NCBI RefSeq assembly: GCF_014698965.1
Contig: NZ_JACXAE010000085.1
Span: 1-64,000, forward strand
Length of the DNA stretch: 64,000 nt
DNA from: Iningainema tapete BLCC-T55
Lineage (GTDB): Bacteria; Cyanobacteriota; Cyanobacteriia; Cyanobacteriales; Nostocaceae
Reading direction: 5' to 3'
How positions within the stretch are numbered: the first letter of the stretch is position 1; each line of letters starts with the position of its first letter. The notes beneath the pieces were generated by a model. The model was not told the origin of the DNA. It did not search any database and was given only the letters and a program-made list of their open reading frames with translations. Shown one piece after another: positions 42,836-53,500 of the stretch. The position numbers and the translations under genes are program-made.

Positions 42836-45800
42836 TCAGGAAACACCTTTTTGCTTTGTTGAACGATGTTCTTTTCTGGCTTGTTTTCGACGCTGTACTG
42901 ACGCTGTCCTGCAATGTGAGCGATCGCTATGTTGTGTAAAAGACTCTTGTTCGCTTGACTCCTGACTAAGATATTTGGCTAAATGACTTATAGTTGGGTA
43001 TTGAAACATTTCCACCAAAGGAAAATCTCGCTGAAACCTTTTTTGCAATTTGCTATGAATTTGAACCAAGAGTAATGAATGACCACCCAGTTCAAAGAAG
43101 TTATCATAGATTCCCACATCCTCAATATGAAGAAGTTCTTGCCAAATATTAGCAATAGCTTGTTCGATCTCGGTTTGGGGTGGTTGATAAACTGCTTCTA
43201 ATTCGGGACGTACTGTATCAGGAGCAGGCAGTGCCTTACGATCAACCTTACCATTAGGTGTAAGTGGTAGTGTCTCTAGCAAGACAAAAGCTGCAGGCAT
43301 CATGTAATTTGGCAACTTAGACTCTAGAAAGTGGCGCAACTGGGCAATTGTCAATACTTGCTCGGGCTGGCAAACTACATAGGCTACTAAAAGTTGAGAA
43401 CCTGATTCATCGGAGTGAGCCACAACCACACTCTCGCGCACGTCTGGATGTTGAGCTAGCACCGCTTCAATTTCTCCCAACTCAATGCGGAAACCGCGAA
43501 TCTTCACTTGGTAGTCGATGCGTCCCAAGTACTCTAGATCGCCATTTGGAAGATAGCGGCAGCGATCGCCTGTTTTGTATAAACACCCATTCAATTCAAA
43601 GTCGGTGAAGGGATTGGGGATAAACCGCTCGTTCGTTAGATTAGGACGGTTTAAATAACCTCTAGCTAGTCCAGCACCACCAATGTGCAATTCTCCAGGT
43701 ATGCCAATCGGAACAGGTTGCATGTGCTGATTGAGAACATAAACTTGTGTATTGGCAATTGGACGACCGATCACAACGCTGTTTCTTTCTTCCTGAAAAC
43801 TAATGCTGTGGCAGGTGACATCAGCCGACACTTCTGATGAACCGTAAAGGTTTAACAGAGTACTGTTTGGCATCACTAGACGAAATTTCTGTAGTAAATC
43901 AATGGAAAGTGCTTCTCCACTTGTCACCCATAGCTTTAATTTAGGTAGCCGCAGCTGTAAGTCTTCAGTATCCAAAAGCATACGTAGCAACGAGGGTACA
44001 AGTACTAGGCGAGTGACGTTATGCTGGGCAAGGGTTGCCACAAATTGTTGCGGATCTAATACAACCCTATCTGGCACAATTACTGTCGGAATTCCTTGTA
44101 GTAAGGGTCCAAAAATTTCCCATACCGAATCGACAAAGTTTAAGGATGTCTTTTGGCAGCAAACCTCACCTTGTGTAAATGGATACTTTTGCCACATCCA
44201 GTGAAAACGATTAACTGCACCGCGATGCAAACCACAAACTCCCTTAGGTTTACCTGTGGAGCCAGAGGTATAAATCACATATGCCAGATTATCATCTTTT
44301 GTATAATTGATGGGATTGTGTTGGCTTTCCAAAGCGATACTATCCCAGTCAGTATCGAGGTAAACTACTTGTGCTTGATGTTCCGGGTTGACTAACTGCG
44401 CCGTCGTCAGTAGTACTGGCAGTTGTGTATCTTCTAACATGAAAGCTAAGCGTTCTTGCGGATATGCTGGGTCTAGAGGTACGTATGCGCCCCCTGCTTT
44501 GAGGATGCCCAATAGTCCAATCATCATTAAGAGCGATCGCTCTACACAAATGCCCACTAGTACTTCTGGTTTGACACCTTGTTTTCTGAGGTAATGTGCT
44601 AGTTGATTTGCCTTTGTATTTAATTCTCTGTAGGTTATTGTATCTGTACCAAATACTACTGCGATGGCTTCTGGTGTACGCTCTACAAAGCTCTCAAAAA
44701 GTTGATGAATGCATGTATCTTGGGGATATTCAGCAAAAGTGTTATTCCACTCAATCAACAGCGTCTTACGCTCAGCTTTAGTCAAAAGTGGTAATTCCCA
44801 AATATGCTGATCGGGATTGGCGACAATACCCTCTAACAAGATCTGAAAATGTCCTGCCATCCGGTGTATGGTCTGTGCCGCGAATAAGTCAGTATTATAC
44901 TCCCAAGTTGCAACTAGTTGCCCTGCTGTTTCTTTGATGTATAGAGTCAAATCAAACTTCGCAGTGCTAGTATGGCTCTCCACAGGACTTAAAGTCAAAC
45001 CTGATAACTCTAACACCGACATTGGTGCATTTTGAAGCACAAACATCACCTGAAATAGAGGCGTGTACGAGAGCGATCGCTGCGGCTGTAGTTGTTCTAC
45101 AAGTTGCTCAAACGGCAAATCTTGGTGAGCATATGCTCCTAATGCCACTTCACGCACACGATGCAGAAGCTCTCGGAAGGTAGGATTGCCAGATAATTGA
45201 GTACGCAACACTAAAATATTGACAAAAAAACCAATTAACCCTTCTATTTCTGCATAGTTACGGTTGGCGATGGGGGAACCCACCACAATATCCTCACGGA
45301 CTGTGTAGCCCCCTAGCAAAATTTTGAAGGCTGCTAACAGGGTCATAAACAAAGTGCTTTTCTCCTGCTGACTCAAAGTTTTGAGTGCAACAGATAGTTG
45401 TTGAGATAGCTCGAAAGAATAAGTGCTACCCCGGAAAGTCCCAACTACAGGTCGTGGGTGGTCAGTAGGTAATTCTAACACTGCGGGTGCGCCATCTAAC
45501 TGAAGCCGCCAGTAAGAAAGCTGGGATTCTAGTACCTCTGTCTTTAACCACTGCCGTTGCCAAGCCGCAAAGTCTGCATACTGAATTGGCAGTTCTCTTA
45601 GGGGTGAGGGTTGCCCAGTAGAAAAGGCTTGATAAAGTGCTGCCACCTCACGCACTAGTACGCCTATTGACCAACCATCAGAGGCAATGTGGTGCATTGT
45701 AAATAGCGCTATATACTCTTGTTCACCCAACCGCAGTAATTTCACTCGCAGCAGAGGAGCGCTATTGAGGTCAAAAGGCTGTTGCGCCTCTGCCAATGCC

Positions 45801-48800
45801 TCACGGTATACTTCGGCTTCTCTTTGCGCAAAAGGTAACTCACTTAGGTCGATCATTGGTAAGCGTAACTGTGTTACTGCGCTTATGAATGCCACGGGAC
45901 GCCCTTCTACTGTCTTGAAATTAGTTCGCAAGGCTTCGTGACGGCGCATAATTTCGTTGAGACTCTCTGAGAATGCAGCTATGTTCAGTTGTCCTTGTAA
46001 GCGAACAGCACCAGGTATATTGTAGAAGGGGCTTTCTGGCTCTAACTGAGTGAGGAACCATAATCGCTGTTGTGCAAAGGATACAGGTATTTCTCCATCC
46101 CTGGAAATCCGCTCAATGGGTGGTACTTCTGGTCTTAACCCTGCTTGAGTGGCTATTTCAATGTATGAGGCTAACTCTGCTACAGTGGGCTTTTCAAACA
46201 GTTGACGCAAGGGAAGCTCTATGGCAAAGATTTGCCGCACTTGAGAAATGACACGAGTTGCCAGTAAGGAATGTCCGCCTAACTCGAAGAAGTTGTCGTA
46301 AATGCCAACCTCAATACCAAGTACCTCTGCCCAGATCCCAGCTAGCATTTCTTCAACAGGGGTGCTTGGAGCCACAAATTCGGGCTTTAGCTGTGTGAGA
46401 TCAGGTACTGGCAGCGATCGCCGATCTACTTTGCCGTTAGGCGTCAAGGGTAGCGCCTCTAGCATCACAAAAGTCTTTGGCACCATATAATTTGGCAACT
46501 TAGACTCTAGAAGGTGGCGCAACTGGGCAATTGTCAATACCTGCTCTGGCTGGCAAACTACATAGGCTACTAAAAGTTGAGAACCTGATTTATCTTTTGC
46601 AGCCACAACCACACTCTCCTGCACCCCTGGATGTTGGCACAGGAGTGCTTCAATTTCTCCCAATTCAATGCGGAAGCCCCGGATTTTTACCTGATTGTCA
46701 ATCCGCCCTAAAAATTCTATGGTTCCTTCTGGTCGGTAGCGAACTAAGTCTCCTGTCTTGTACAGACGCGATCGCGACTCTTTGTCGAAGGGGTTTGGGA
46801 TAAATTTTTGGGCTGTAAGTTCTGGTCGATGCAAATAACCACGAGCTAGCCCAGCACCACCGATATGCAATTCACCTCTGACTCCAATTGGAACTAATTT
46901 TTGGTGTGAGTCGAGGATGTAAAATTGCGTGTTGGCAATCGGGTGACCAATAGAAACAATGGCTTCTGGTTGTAGCTCCTTGTGGCTTTCTATTTTTTGC
47001 ACCGCTGACCAAATTGTGGTTTCCGTTGGACCATATAAGTTCCAAACTTCTGTTCCAAGCGAGAGCAACTGATTGGCAAGGGAACGCTCCAGAGCTTCAC
47101 CGCCGCAAAGGATTTTCAATGGCAATTTGTCCTGCCACCCAGCAGCTAGCAACATTCGCCAAGTGGCAGGGGTGGCTTGCATGACTGTAGCATCAGAAGT
47201 GGTTAAGTGTTCTAATAACTGGATTCCGTCAGTTGCGACTTCACGACTAACTAGTAATAAACGAGCGCCAACAATTAGCGGTAAGTATATTTCTAATGCT
47301 GCAATATCAAAGGATAATGTGGTGACGGATAGGAGAATATCTTCTTGAGTCAACCCTGGAGTTTGGCGCATGGTACTTAAGAAATTAACCACCGCGCTGT
47401 GAGGAATTTGCACTCCTTTCGGTTGCCCGGTTGAACCGGAGGTGTAAATTACATATGCCAGATTTTCAGTGGTGACTGTGTTGGTGGGATTAAAAGTGCT
47501 TAGTTGAGCAATTTCCATCCAGTCAGTGTCCAAGCATACTATCTGAGCTTGATGTTCTGGTAAGGTCGATACTAACTTTTCTTGAGTTAACAATACCGGA
47601 ATTTGAGCGTCTGCTAGCATGAAAGCTAAGCGCTCTTGCGGATAAGCTGGGTCCAGGGGTACATATGCGCCACCAGCTTTAAGAATGCCCAAAAGTCCGA
47701 TCAACATCTCTGGGGATCGCTCAACACAAATTCCTACTAGCACCTCTGGTCCCACTCCTAGCGATCGCAGGTAGTGCGCCAGTTGATTTGCCCTTGCGTT
47801 CAGTTCCCGGTATGTCAGCTGTTGATCTTCAAACACCACTGCTACAGCATCGGGTGTATGTTCTACTTGAGACTCAAACAACTGATAAATGCACTGAGAT
47901 TGTGGATATTCAACCTGGGTATCATTCCATTCATGAAGTAACTGATACTGTTCGGCATCAGTCAACAATGGTAACTCCCAAAGTTGCTGTTGGGTATTGG
48001 TAACAATAGCCTCCAGCAAGGTCTGATAGTGTGCTACCATTCGAGTAATAGTAGCAGCATCAAATAGATCGGTACTGTACTCCACTTGTCCTGCCAGTCC
48101 CGGCTCCGTATCCCATAGGTTGAAGCGCAGTTCAAACCTCGTTGCCTTCAAAGTAAATGGCAAGGGACTTACTGTTAGCCCTGAAAGCTCTAATGGTTCT
48201 ACTTGTGCCTGTTGAAAATCAAATTTGACTTGAAACAGCGGCATCATTTGGCTAATGTTCCGCTTTGGATTCAAGACTTCCACCAGTTTTTCAAACGGCA
48301 CATCTTGGTGAGCATATGCCCCTAGCGTTACAGAGCGAACCTGATTAAGCAACTCGCGAAAAGTGAGGTCAGAAGATAAGTTGGTGCGCAACACTAAGGT
48401 GTTGATCAAAAACCCAATTAATCCTTCAGTTTCTACTCGATTGCGATTGGCAATATCAGTACCGACAACAATGTCATCTTGGTTTGTATACCTGTGCAGC
48501 AAAACCTGAAATGCTGCTAATAATAACGTAAACAGCGTCACCCCTTCCTTAGCACTTAGAGCCTTGAGCGCATCTGATAAGGTTTTAGGTAATACAAAGG
48601 GCAGCGTTGTACCTCGGTAAGTTGGAAAAGCTGGTCGAGGTCGGTCAGTGGGTAGTTCCAAAACAGTGAGGCTCTCAAGCTGCTGCTTCCAGTAAGTAAG
48701 TTGAGCCTCTAATGTCTTTCCTTGCAGCCACTGACGTTGCCAAATTGTCCAATCTGCATATTGGATTGAGAGTTCGGTTAGTGGTGAGGGCTTTCCACTG

Positions 48801-49396
48801 GCAAAGGCTTCGTAGAGTACTTTGATTTCCCGAAAGAATACTCCTAAAGACCAGCGATCGCAAATGATGTGATGCGTCGTCAATAACAGTACATATTCTG
48901 TCTCACCCAACTGTAGAAGAGTCAATCTTAGCAATGGCTCTGTTAGGTCAAAGGGGCGATAAGCTTCTTCAGTAACTAGCCGCTGAACCTCTTTCTCAGT
49001 CTCAAATACTTCCTTGAGATCCACTATCGATAATGTTACGCTCTGGATTGGCGCAATCACCTGGATTGGTTGTCCTTGTGCAGTATTAGTAAAAGTTGTG
49101 CGCAAAGTTTCATGACGCTTGACAATCTCAGTAAAAACTTGTTCTAGCAGTGCTACATTAAGTTGACCCAATAGATGCAAAGCACTAGAAACGTTGTAAG
49201 TACTATTGTTAGGGTATAACTGCTGAATAAACCATAGCCGCTGCTGAGCAAAAGATAAAGGCAAATCTTCAGAGTCTTTTCTTCGAGAAATCTCTAAAGT
49301 TTTGAGAGGACTCAAATTCCTCTGCTTAAGTCGCATCTCAAATAGCGCCCGTTGCTCTGGAGAGAGCGCGGCAATTTGTTTAGACAAATCACTCAT
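42836..49396 (-). CDS. Bimodular NRPS C-A-PCP-C-A-PCP, predicted Gly then beta-alanine
   Basis: A 2186-residue NRPS. Module 1: C about 45-470 (HHIICDR near 175, Arg in place of the usual Gly), A about 490-1000 with pocket D-I-L-Q-C-G-L-I-W-K, close to the known glycine code DILQLGLIWK, PCP near 1039 (ELGGHSLLA). Module 2: C about 1105-1530 (HHIASDG near 1233), A about 1550-2060 with pocket V-D-W-V-V-S-L-A-D-K, beta-alanine type and lacking Asp235, PCP near 2102 (ELGGHSLLL), then a basic tail. No epimerase. The second A domain is nearly identical in DNA to that of the NRPS at 55250-58648. It is flanked by the monooxygenase (50 bases) and the decarboxylase (62 bases). Confidence 0.93.
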   Translation of the reverse strand: MSDLSKQIAALSPEQRALFEMRLKQRNLSPLKTLEISRRKDSEDLPLSFAQQRLWFIQQLYPNNSTYNVSSALHLLGQLNVALLEQVFTEIVKRHETLRTTFTNTAQGQPIQVIAPIQSVTLSIVDLKEVFETEKEVQRLVTEEAYRPFDLTEPLLRLTLLQLGETEYVLLLTTHHIICDRWSLGVFFREIKVLYEAFASGKPSPLTELSIQYADWTIWQRQWLQGKTLEAQLTYWKQQLESLTVLELPTDRPRPAFPTYRGTTLPFVLPKTLSDALKALSAKEGVTLFTLLLAAFQVLLHRYTNQDDIVVGTDIANRNRVETEGLIGFLINTLVLRTNLSSDLTFRELLNQVRSVTLGAYAHQDVPFEKLVEVLNPKRNISQMMPLFQVKFDFQQAQVEPLELSGLTVSPLPFTLKATRFELRFNLWDTEPGLAGQVEYSTDLFDAATITRMVAHYQTLLEAIVTNTQQQLWELPLLTDAEQYQLLHEWNDTQVEYPQSQCIYQLFESQVEHTPDAVAVVFEDQQLTYRELNARANQLAHYLRSLGVGPEVLVGICVERSPEMLIGLLGILKAGGAYVPLDPAYPQERLAFMLADAQIPVLLTQEKLVSTLPEHQAQIVCLDTDWMEIAQLSTFNPTNTVTTENLAYVIYTSGSTGQPKGVQIPHSAVVNFLSTMRQTPGLTQEDILLSVTTLSFDIAALEIYLPLIVGARLLLVSREVATDGIQLLEHLTTSDATVMQATPATWRMLLAAGWQDKLPLKILCGGEALERSLANQLLSLGTEVWNLYGPTETTIWSAVQKIESHKELQPEAIVSIGHPIANTQFYILDSHQKLVPIGVRGELHIGGAGLARGYLHRPELTAQKFIPNPFDKESRSRLYKTGDLVRYRPEGTIEFLGRIDNQVKIRGFRIELGEIEALLCQHPGVQESVVVAAKDKSGSQLLVAYVVCQPEQVLTIAQLRHLLESKLPNYMVPKTFVMLEALPLTPNGKVDRRSLPVPDLTQLKPEFVAPSTPVEEMLAGIWAEVLGIEVGIYDNFFELGGHSLLATRVISQVRQIFAIELPLRQLFEKPTVAELASYIEIATQAGLRPEVPPIERISRDGEIPVSFAQQRLWFLTQLEPESPFYNIPGAVRLQGQLNIAAFSESLNEIMRRHEALRTNFKTVEGRPVAFISAVTQLRLPMIDLSELPFAQREAEVYREALAEAQQPFDLNSAPLLRVKLLRLGEQEYIALFTMHHIASDGWSIGVLVREVAALYQAFSTGQPSPLRELPIQYADFAAWQRQWLKTEVLESQLSYWRLQLDGAPAVLELPTDHPRPVVGTFRGSTYSFELSQQLSVALKTLSQQEKSTLFMTLLAAFKILLGGYTVREDIVVGSPIANRNYAEIEGLIGFFVNILVLRTQLSGNPTFRELLHRVREVALGAYAHQDLPFEQLVEQLQPQRSLSYTPLFQVMFVLQNAPMSVLELSGLTLSPVESHTSTAKFDLTLYIKETAGQLVATWEYNTDLFAAQTIHRMAGHFQILLEGIVANPDQHIWELPLLTKAERKTLLIEWNNTFAEYPQDTCIHQLFESFVERTPEAIAVVFGTDTITYRELNTKANQLAHYLRKQGVKPEVLVGICVERSLLMMIGLLGILKAGGAYVPLDPAYPQERLAFMLEDTQLPVLLTTAQLVNPEHQAQVVYLDTDWDSIALESQHNPINYTKDDNLAYVIYTSGSTGKPKGVCGLHRGAVNRFHWMWQKYPFTQGEVCCQKTSLNFVDSVWEIFGPLLQGIPTVIVPDRVVLDPQQFVATLAQHNVTRLVLVPSLLRMLLDTEDLQLRLPKLKLWVTSGEALSIDLLQKFRLVMPNSTLLNLYGSSEVSADVTCHSISFQEERNSVVIGRPIANTQVYVLNQHMQPVPIGIPGELHIGGAGLARGYLNRPNLTNERFIPNPFTDFELNGCLYKTGDRCRYLPNGDLEYLGRIDYQVKIRGFRIELGEIEAVLAQHPDVRESVVVAHSDESGSQLLVAYVVCQPEQVLTIAQLRHFLESKLPNYMMPAAFVLLETLPLTPNGKVDRKALPAPDTVRPELEAVYQPPQTEIEQAIANIWQELLHIEDVGIYDNFFELGGHSLLLVQIHSKLQKRFQRDFPLVEMFQYPTISHLAKYLSQESSEQESFTQHSDRSHCRTASVQRRKQARKEHRSTKQKGVS

Positions 49397-49446
49397 TAAT
49401 TTATACCCAAATTAATTAGTAGAAATTGATTATTTGAAGTAATACA

Positions 49447-50517
49447 TCAGCTAAAAGAAACCAGTTTTTCTTTTGTAAAGTTACAAATATCCTTCAACTC
49501 TTTGATATAATGTAAACCTGTCATCACTGAATCAAAATCTGAGTAAAAGTCAATAAGACAAGCAATTTCGTCAACACCAGCTTGTTGCAAACGCTCAATC
49601 ATTTGTAAGCAAGTAGTTTTCGACCCAATCAAGGTTCTTCCTTTCAGCCAACCTTCGTAAGCAAACAGCAAGAGACTATCTATATCCGCTGCTGAGAATG
49701 TCTTTAAACTAACTTTTAAGTTTAAGCTTTTCGCTAGGTTTTCCAGTAGATCGAGATGCGTCTTTAGGTAATTGAAAAAAGGTTTTTTCACTTGTTCTTT
49801 TACGGTATCAAAATCCTCTCCCACAAAAGTATGTAGCATTATTGCTACCTTGGACGCTTGAGGGTTGTGACCGTGTTTTGCCAAAGATTCACGGTACAGT
49901 GATATTTGGGGGGCTAAGTCCTCCAAAGTTCCTGTTAAAAGAGAGGTTAATACGTTAGCACCCATCTTGCCTGCTTCAACAAAAGTTCCTGAGGATTGAC
50001 AAACAATCCAAGTAGGGAGTTTACTCTGTATTGGTCTTGGAAATGTCTTCACCTGAAAAGTTTTTCCAGTTACATCCGGGAGTTCAACTGGCTCACCTTC
50101 CCAAAGCTTCTGGACAATCTTAATGCCAAGCCACATATTTTCTTTGCGGTTGGCATAACTTTCTGAAGATAAGACAAAGTCATCCACTGTCCAACCTGAA
50201 GCAAAAGCTAGAGCTACTCTACCGTTAGACAAATTATCGACCACAGACCATTCTTCAGCAACTCTTGCCGGATTGTGAAGGGGCATTACGACACTGCCAG
50301 CCCGTAATTGAACTCGCTCGGTGAGCATTGCCAGTGCTGAACTGGTTAAAGATGGGTTAGGATAAAGTCCTCCAAAAGGGTGAAAATGCCGCTCAGGAGT
50401 CCAAACTGCACAAAACCCATTTTGATCTGCAAACCTAGCACCTTCTATAAATAAATTATACTTGTTTGCTTGAGTTGATGAACCATCACCGGAAAAATAA
50501 AAAAGGCTAAATTGCAT
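49447..50517 (-). CDS. Luciferase-like FMN monooxygenase, MupA/Atu3671 type
   Basis: A 356-residue TIM-barrel flavin monooxygenase of the group found in NRPS/PKS clusters. Key segments: QFSLFYFSGDGSS at the N-terminus, AVWTPERHFHPFGG near 37-50, RAGSVVMPLHNPARVAEEWS near 72-91, and ALAFASGWTVDDF near 102-114. Relatives named after Atu3671 come from the Agrobacterium fabrubactin siderophore locus, where the enzyme has been proposed to rearrange a beta-keto intermediate oxidatively. Here it lies between a PKS and an NRPS gene, both in line, so it probably acts on a carrier-protein-bound intermediate. Exact chemistry is inferred. Confidence 0.88.
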   Translation of the reverse strand: MQFSLFYFSGDGSSTQANKYNLFIEGARFADQNGFCAVWTPERHFHPFGGLYPNPSLTSSALAMLTERVQLRAGSVVMPLHNPARVAEEWSVVDNLSNGRVALAFASGWTVDDFVLSSESYANRKENMWLGIKIVQKLWEGEPVELPDVTGKTFQVKTFPRPIQSKLPTWIVCQSSGTFVEAGKMGANVLTSLLTGTLEDLAPQISLYRESLAKHGHNPQASKVAIMLHTFVGEDFDTVKEQVKKPFFNYLKTHLDLLENLAKSLNLKVSLKTFSAADIDSLLLFAYEGWLKGRTLIGSKTTCLQMIERLQQAGVDEIACLIDFYSDFDSVMTGLHYIKELKDICNFTKEKLVSFS

Positions 50518-50579
50518 TATTTAACTCCTTCGATTGTGCTGAACAATTATGTATTTGTTAATTTGTCTTGTCAGCTTAA

Positions 50580-53500
50580 TTAAGAATCTTTAACAAGAAA
50601 AGCTTGAATTTCTTCCGATGAGAGACTTTGTACCTCTTGTAATAAAGTAGTTATTTCTTGTATGTCTTGAAGTTCTTCCTGTTTGGGTTGTAGTTCTAAA
50701 ACAACAGCAGCAAGTCCAGCCACTGTAGGTGCATCAAAAAGAATACTGCGCAGAGGTATCTCGACTTGGAATATTTCTCGCAGGCGGGAAATAACTTGAA
50801 TGGCAAGCATTGAATGTCCGCCTAACTCAAAGAAGTTGTCATAAATGCCCACTTGAGCAATCCCAAGCAGTTCTTGCCAAGTATTTGCAATGCTTTGCTC
50901 AATCTCATTTCGAGGATCTGTATAAACAGTTGGCAAATTTTGTCTAGCGTGATGCCCAGACTTGTCTCCTTGCTGAGACTGTTTTAAATTCTCAGTATTT
51001 TGTAGAAATTCACGCTGAATCCATTGGTCAAGTCTAGTTTGCAGATCTCCAGGTGAAATTACGAATTGACCTCCCGCACCTATTGATAAAATACGTTGCG
51101 AAACATCCCATACTTCTTTGGATGTCATTGCTAATTCTGCCACACTTTTGCCTAACACCGAGGTATTTTTTTCTTGTTCTTCCTCGTTGACAACATCCCA
51201 GTTTATACTGAACCAAGGAATAAAGCTTGTCTGATTCCGTTTGTTAACAAAGGCGTCGATGAAGAGGTTTGCTGCTGAATAAGCAACAAGCCCTAATCCT
51301 CCTACTAATGATGATAATGAAGATTGCACAAGATAAAAATCAATATCTCTCCCCTGCAAAACTTTTTCTAATATAGATAGTCCGTACACTTTTGTGTGGA
51401 ATTGTGTTTCACATTCACTTCGACCTATGTCTTGAATAGAGAAAGCTGACGAGTAGTTACTCATTGGTGTTGCATGGAACACCCCATGAATCCGATCAAA
51501 GTGTTCATATACTTGATTGATTGCAGCTTGCATTTGTTCTTGATTGGCAACATCAGCATCAATAATCAAAAACTCTGCTCCAAGCTCTTCTAAGGCTTGT
51601 ATTTTTCTAATTTGGCTACAAACTTTATCTTGATTACCATGAGTTTCCAGCCATTTTGACCACTCATTTGTCTGCGGAAGCCCGGTGTTACCAACCAGAA
51701 TTAGTTTAACATTAACTGTTTGCGTGATCGCTTCGGCAAATACTAAACCAAGACCGCCAACAAAATCGCCTACAATCAGGTAGTTTCCGCCTTTCCTTAG
51801 CCGTGTTGTTTGTTCAACTGCATCTTTCAATTGAGCTGGTTCAAAAGTTTGCACCCATCGATAATTATCACGGTAAGCAACAACTACGTCAGATGATTGT
51901 GCAGTCAATTCTGTGATGAGTTGATTTTCTTGAATCCCTGATTCAGAAATTACAATATCAACATTACGACAGGTGATATTAGGATACTCTTGTGGAATCA
52001 CCTTACACGGACCTAACACTGTCGCTTTTTCTGGATTCAACTCCTCTTGACCTACTACGTCGTGAATATTGTTGCTCACGACCGTGATTTGCACAGGGGT
52101 AGTAATATTCTGTTTAGACAATGCCTGTGCTAAAAAGAGTAAACTGTAAAAACCAAGATCTTGACACTTTTGAAAAAACTCAATTCCTGGTTTTATCTGT
52201 GTTTTTGGCGTGATACTCCATAAATGAACAATTCTTTGTGGGGTTTTATCTAGTTGACAAAGTGCTTGGATCAAGGTTTTATAGTCGTTTGGCTGTTGGG
52301 GATTGATTACGTAGGCGCGATCGCCTATTTTGCGGAACTCCTCTCCTACTGTCACAGTGATGACATCTTGACCATCTTGTTCTAATCGTTTGGCAATTTG
52401 TGAACCCACTGTACAGGAATCGGCAAAAACCAACCAGCACAGTTTTTGCAATGCCTGCCTTGCTTCTTTGAATGGTTCAAGCAGCTTTACTCGTTTCCAG
52501 ACAGGGAGATAAAACCAATCGGCAATATTCGGCTTTTTGCTGAGTTTGATTTGAAGATTACTGGAGGAGTCGATTCCTTGTGGTTCAATCCAATATCTTT
52601 GTCGCTCAAATGGATAGGTAGGTAATGGGATACGTAAGCGGCGTTCATGCTGATAAAAACTGGACCAATCTACCTGGACACCTGCTAGCCAGAGTCGCCC
52701 TAAGGTGGAGAGTAAAAAGGCTACATCTGATTGTTGGTCTTTAGGATGGCGAAGCGAAGTCAGAGTTACTAACTCATCAACCTGATGCTGAAGAGCAAAG
52801 GTACTTAATGTCCTTCCAGGACCTACCTCTAGGAGGATGCGATTTGGCTCTTTAATTAACTCAGCAATTCCTGCAGCAAAGCGCACCGTTTGCCGTAAAT
52901 GCCTTGCCCAGTAGTTCGGATCACTTGTTTCAATTGTCGTAATCCATGTGCTGGTGACATTGGAAATAAAGGGAATTTGAGGAGGATTTAGCTTGATTTT
53001 TTTCACCAACTCGGTGAATGGTTCCAAGATCGAATCCATCATCTGAGAATGAAAGGCGTGGGAAGTATGTAGACGACGACACTCAACACCTTGGTTGCTC
53101 AGACGAGTTTGTAACTCAGTTAGAGCCTCAAGAGAACCCGACACTACACATAAGGATGGTGCGTTAGTTGCAGCAAGAGAAAGATCTTGATTCAGCCAAG
53201 GTTGTATCTCTGCTTCAGAAAGTGGAACACAGAGCATTGTACCTGAGGGGAGTTGTTGCATTAGTCGCCCACGGGCTGCTACCAGAGCCAAAGCATCTTC
53301 TAAAGAGAAAACGTTACTCAAAGTTGCGGCTACATACTCTCCAATACTATGACCGATCATTGCCACGGGACATATACCCCATGCCATCCACAATCTCGCC
53401 AAAGCGTATTCAATCACGAATAGCGCTGGCTGAGTAATATCAGTCTGTTGCAATAGCTGCTGCGTGTCTGCTTGTACATTTTCTTTGGGCGGATACACAA

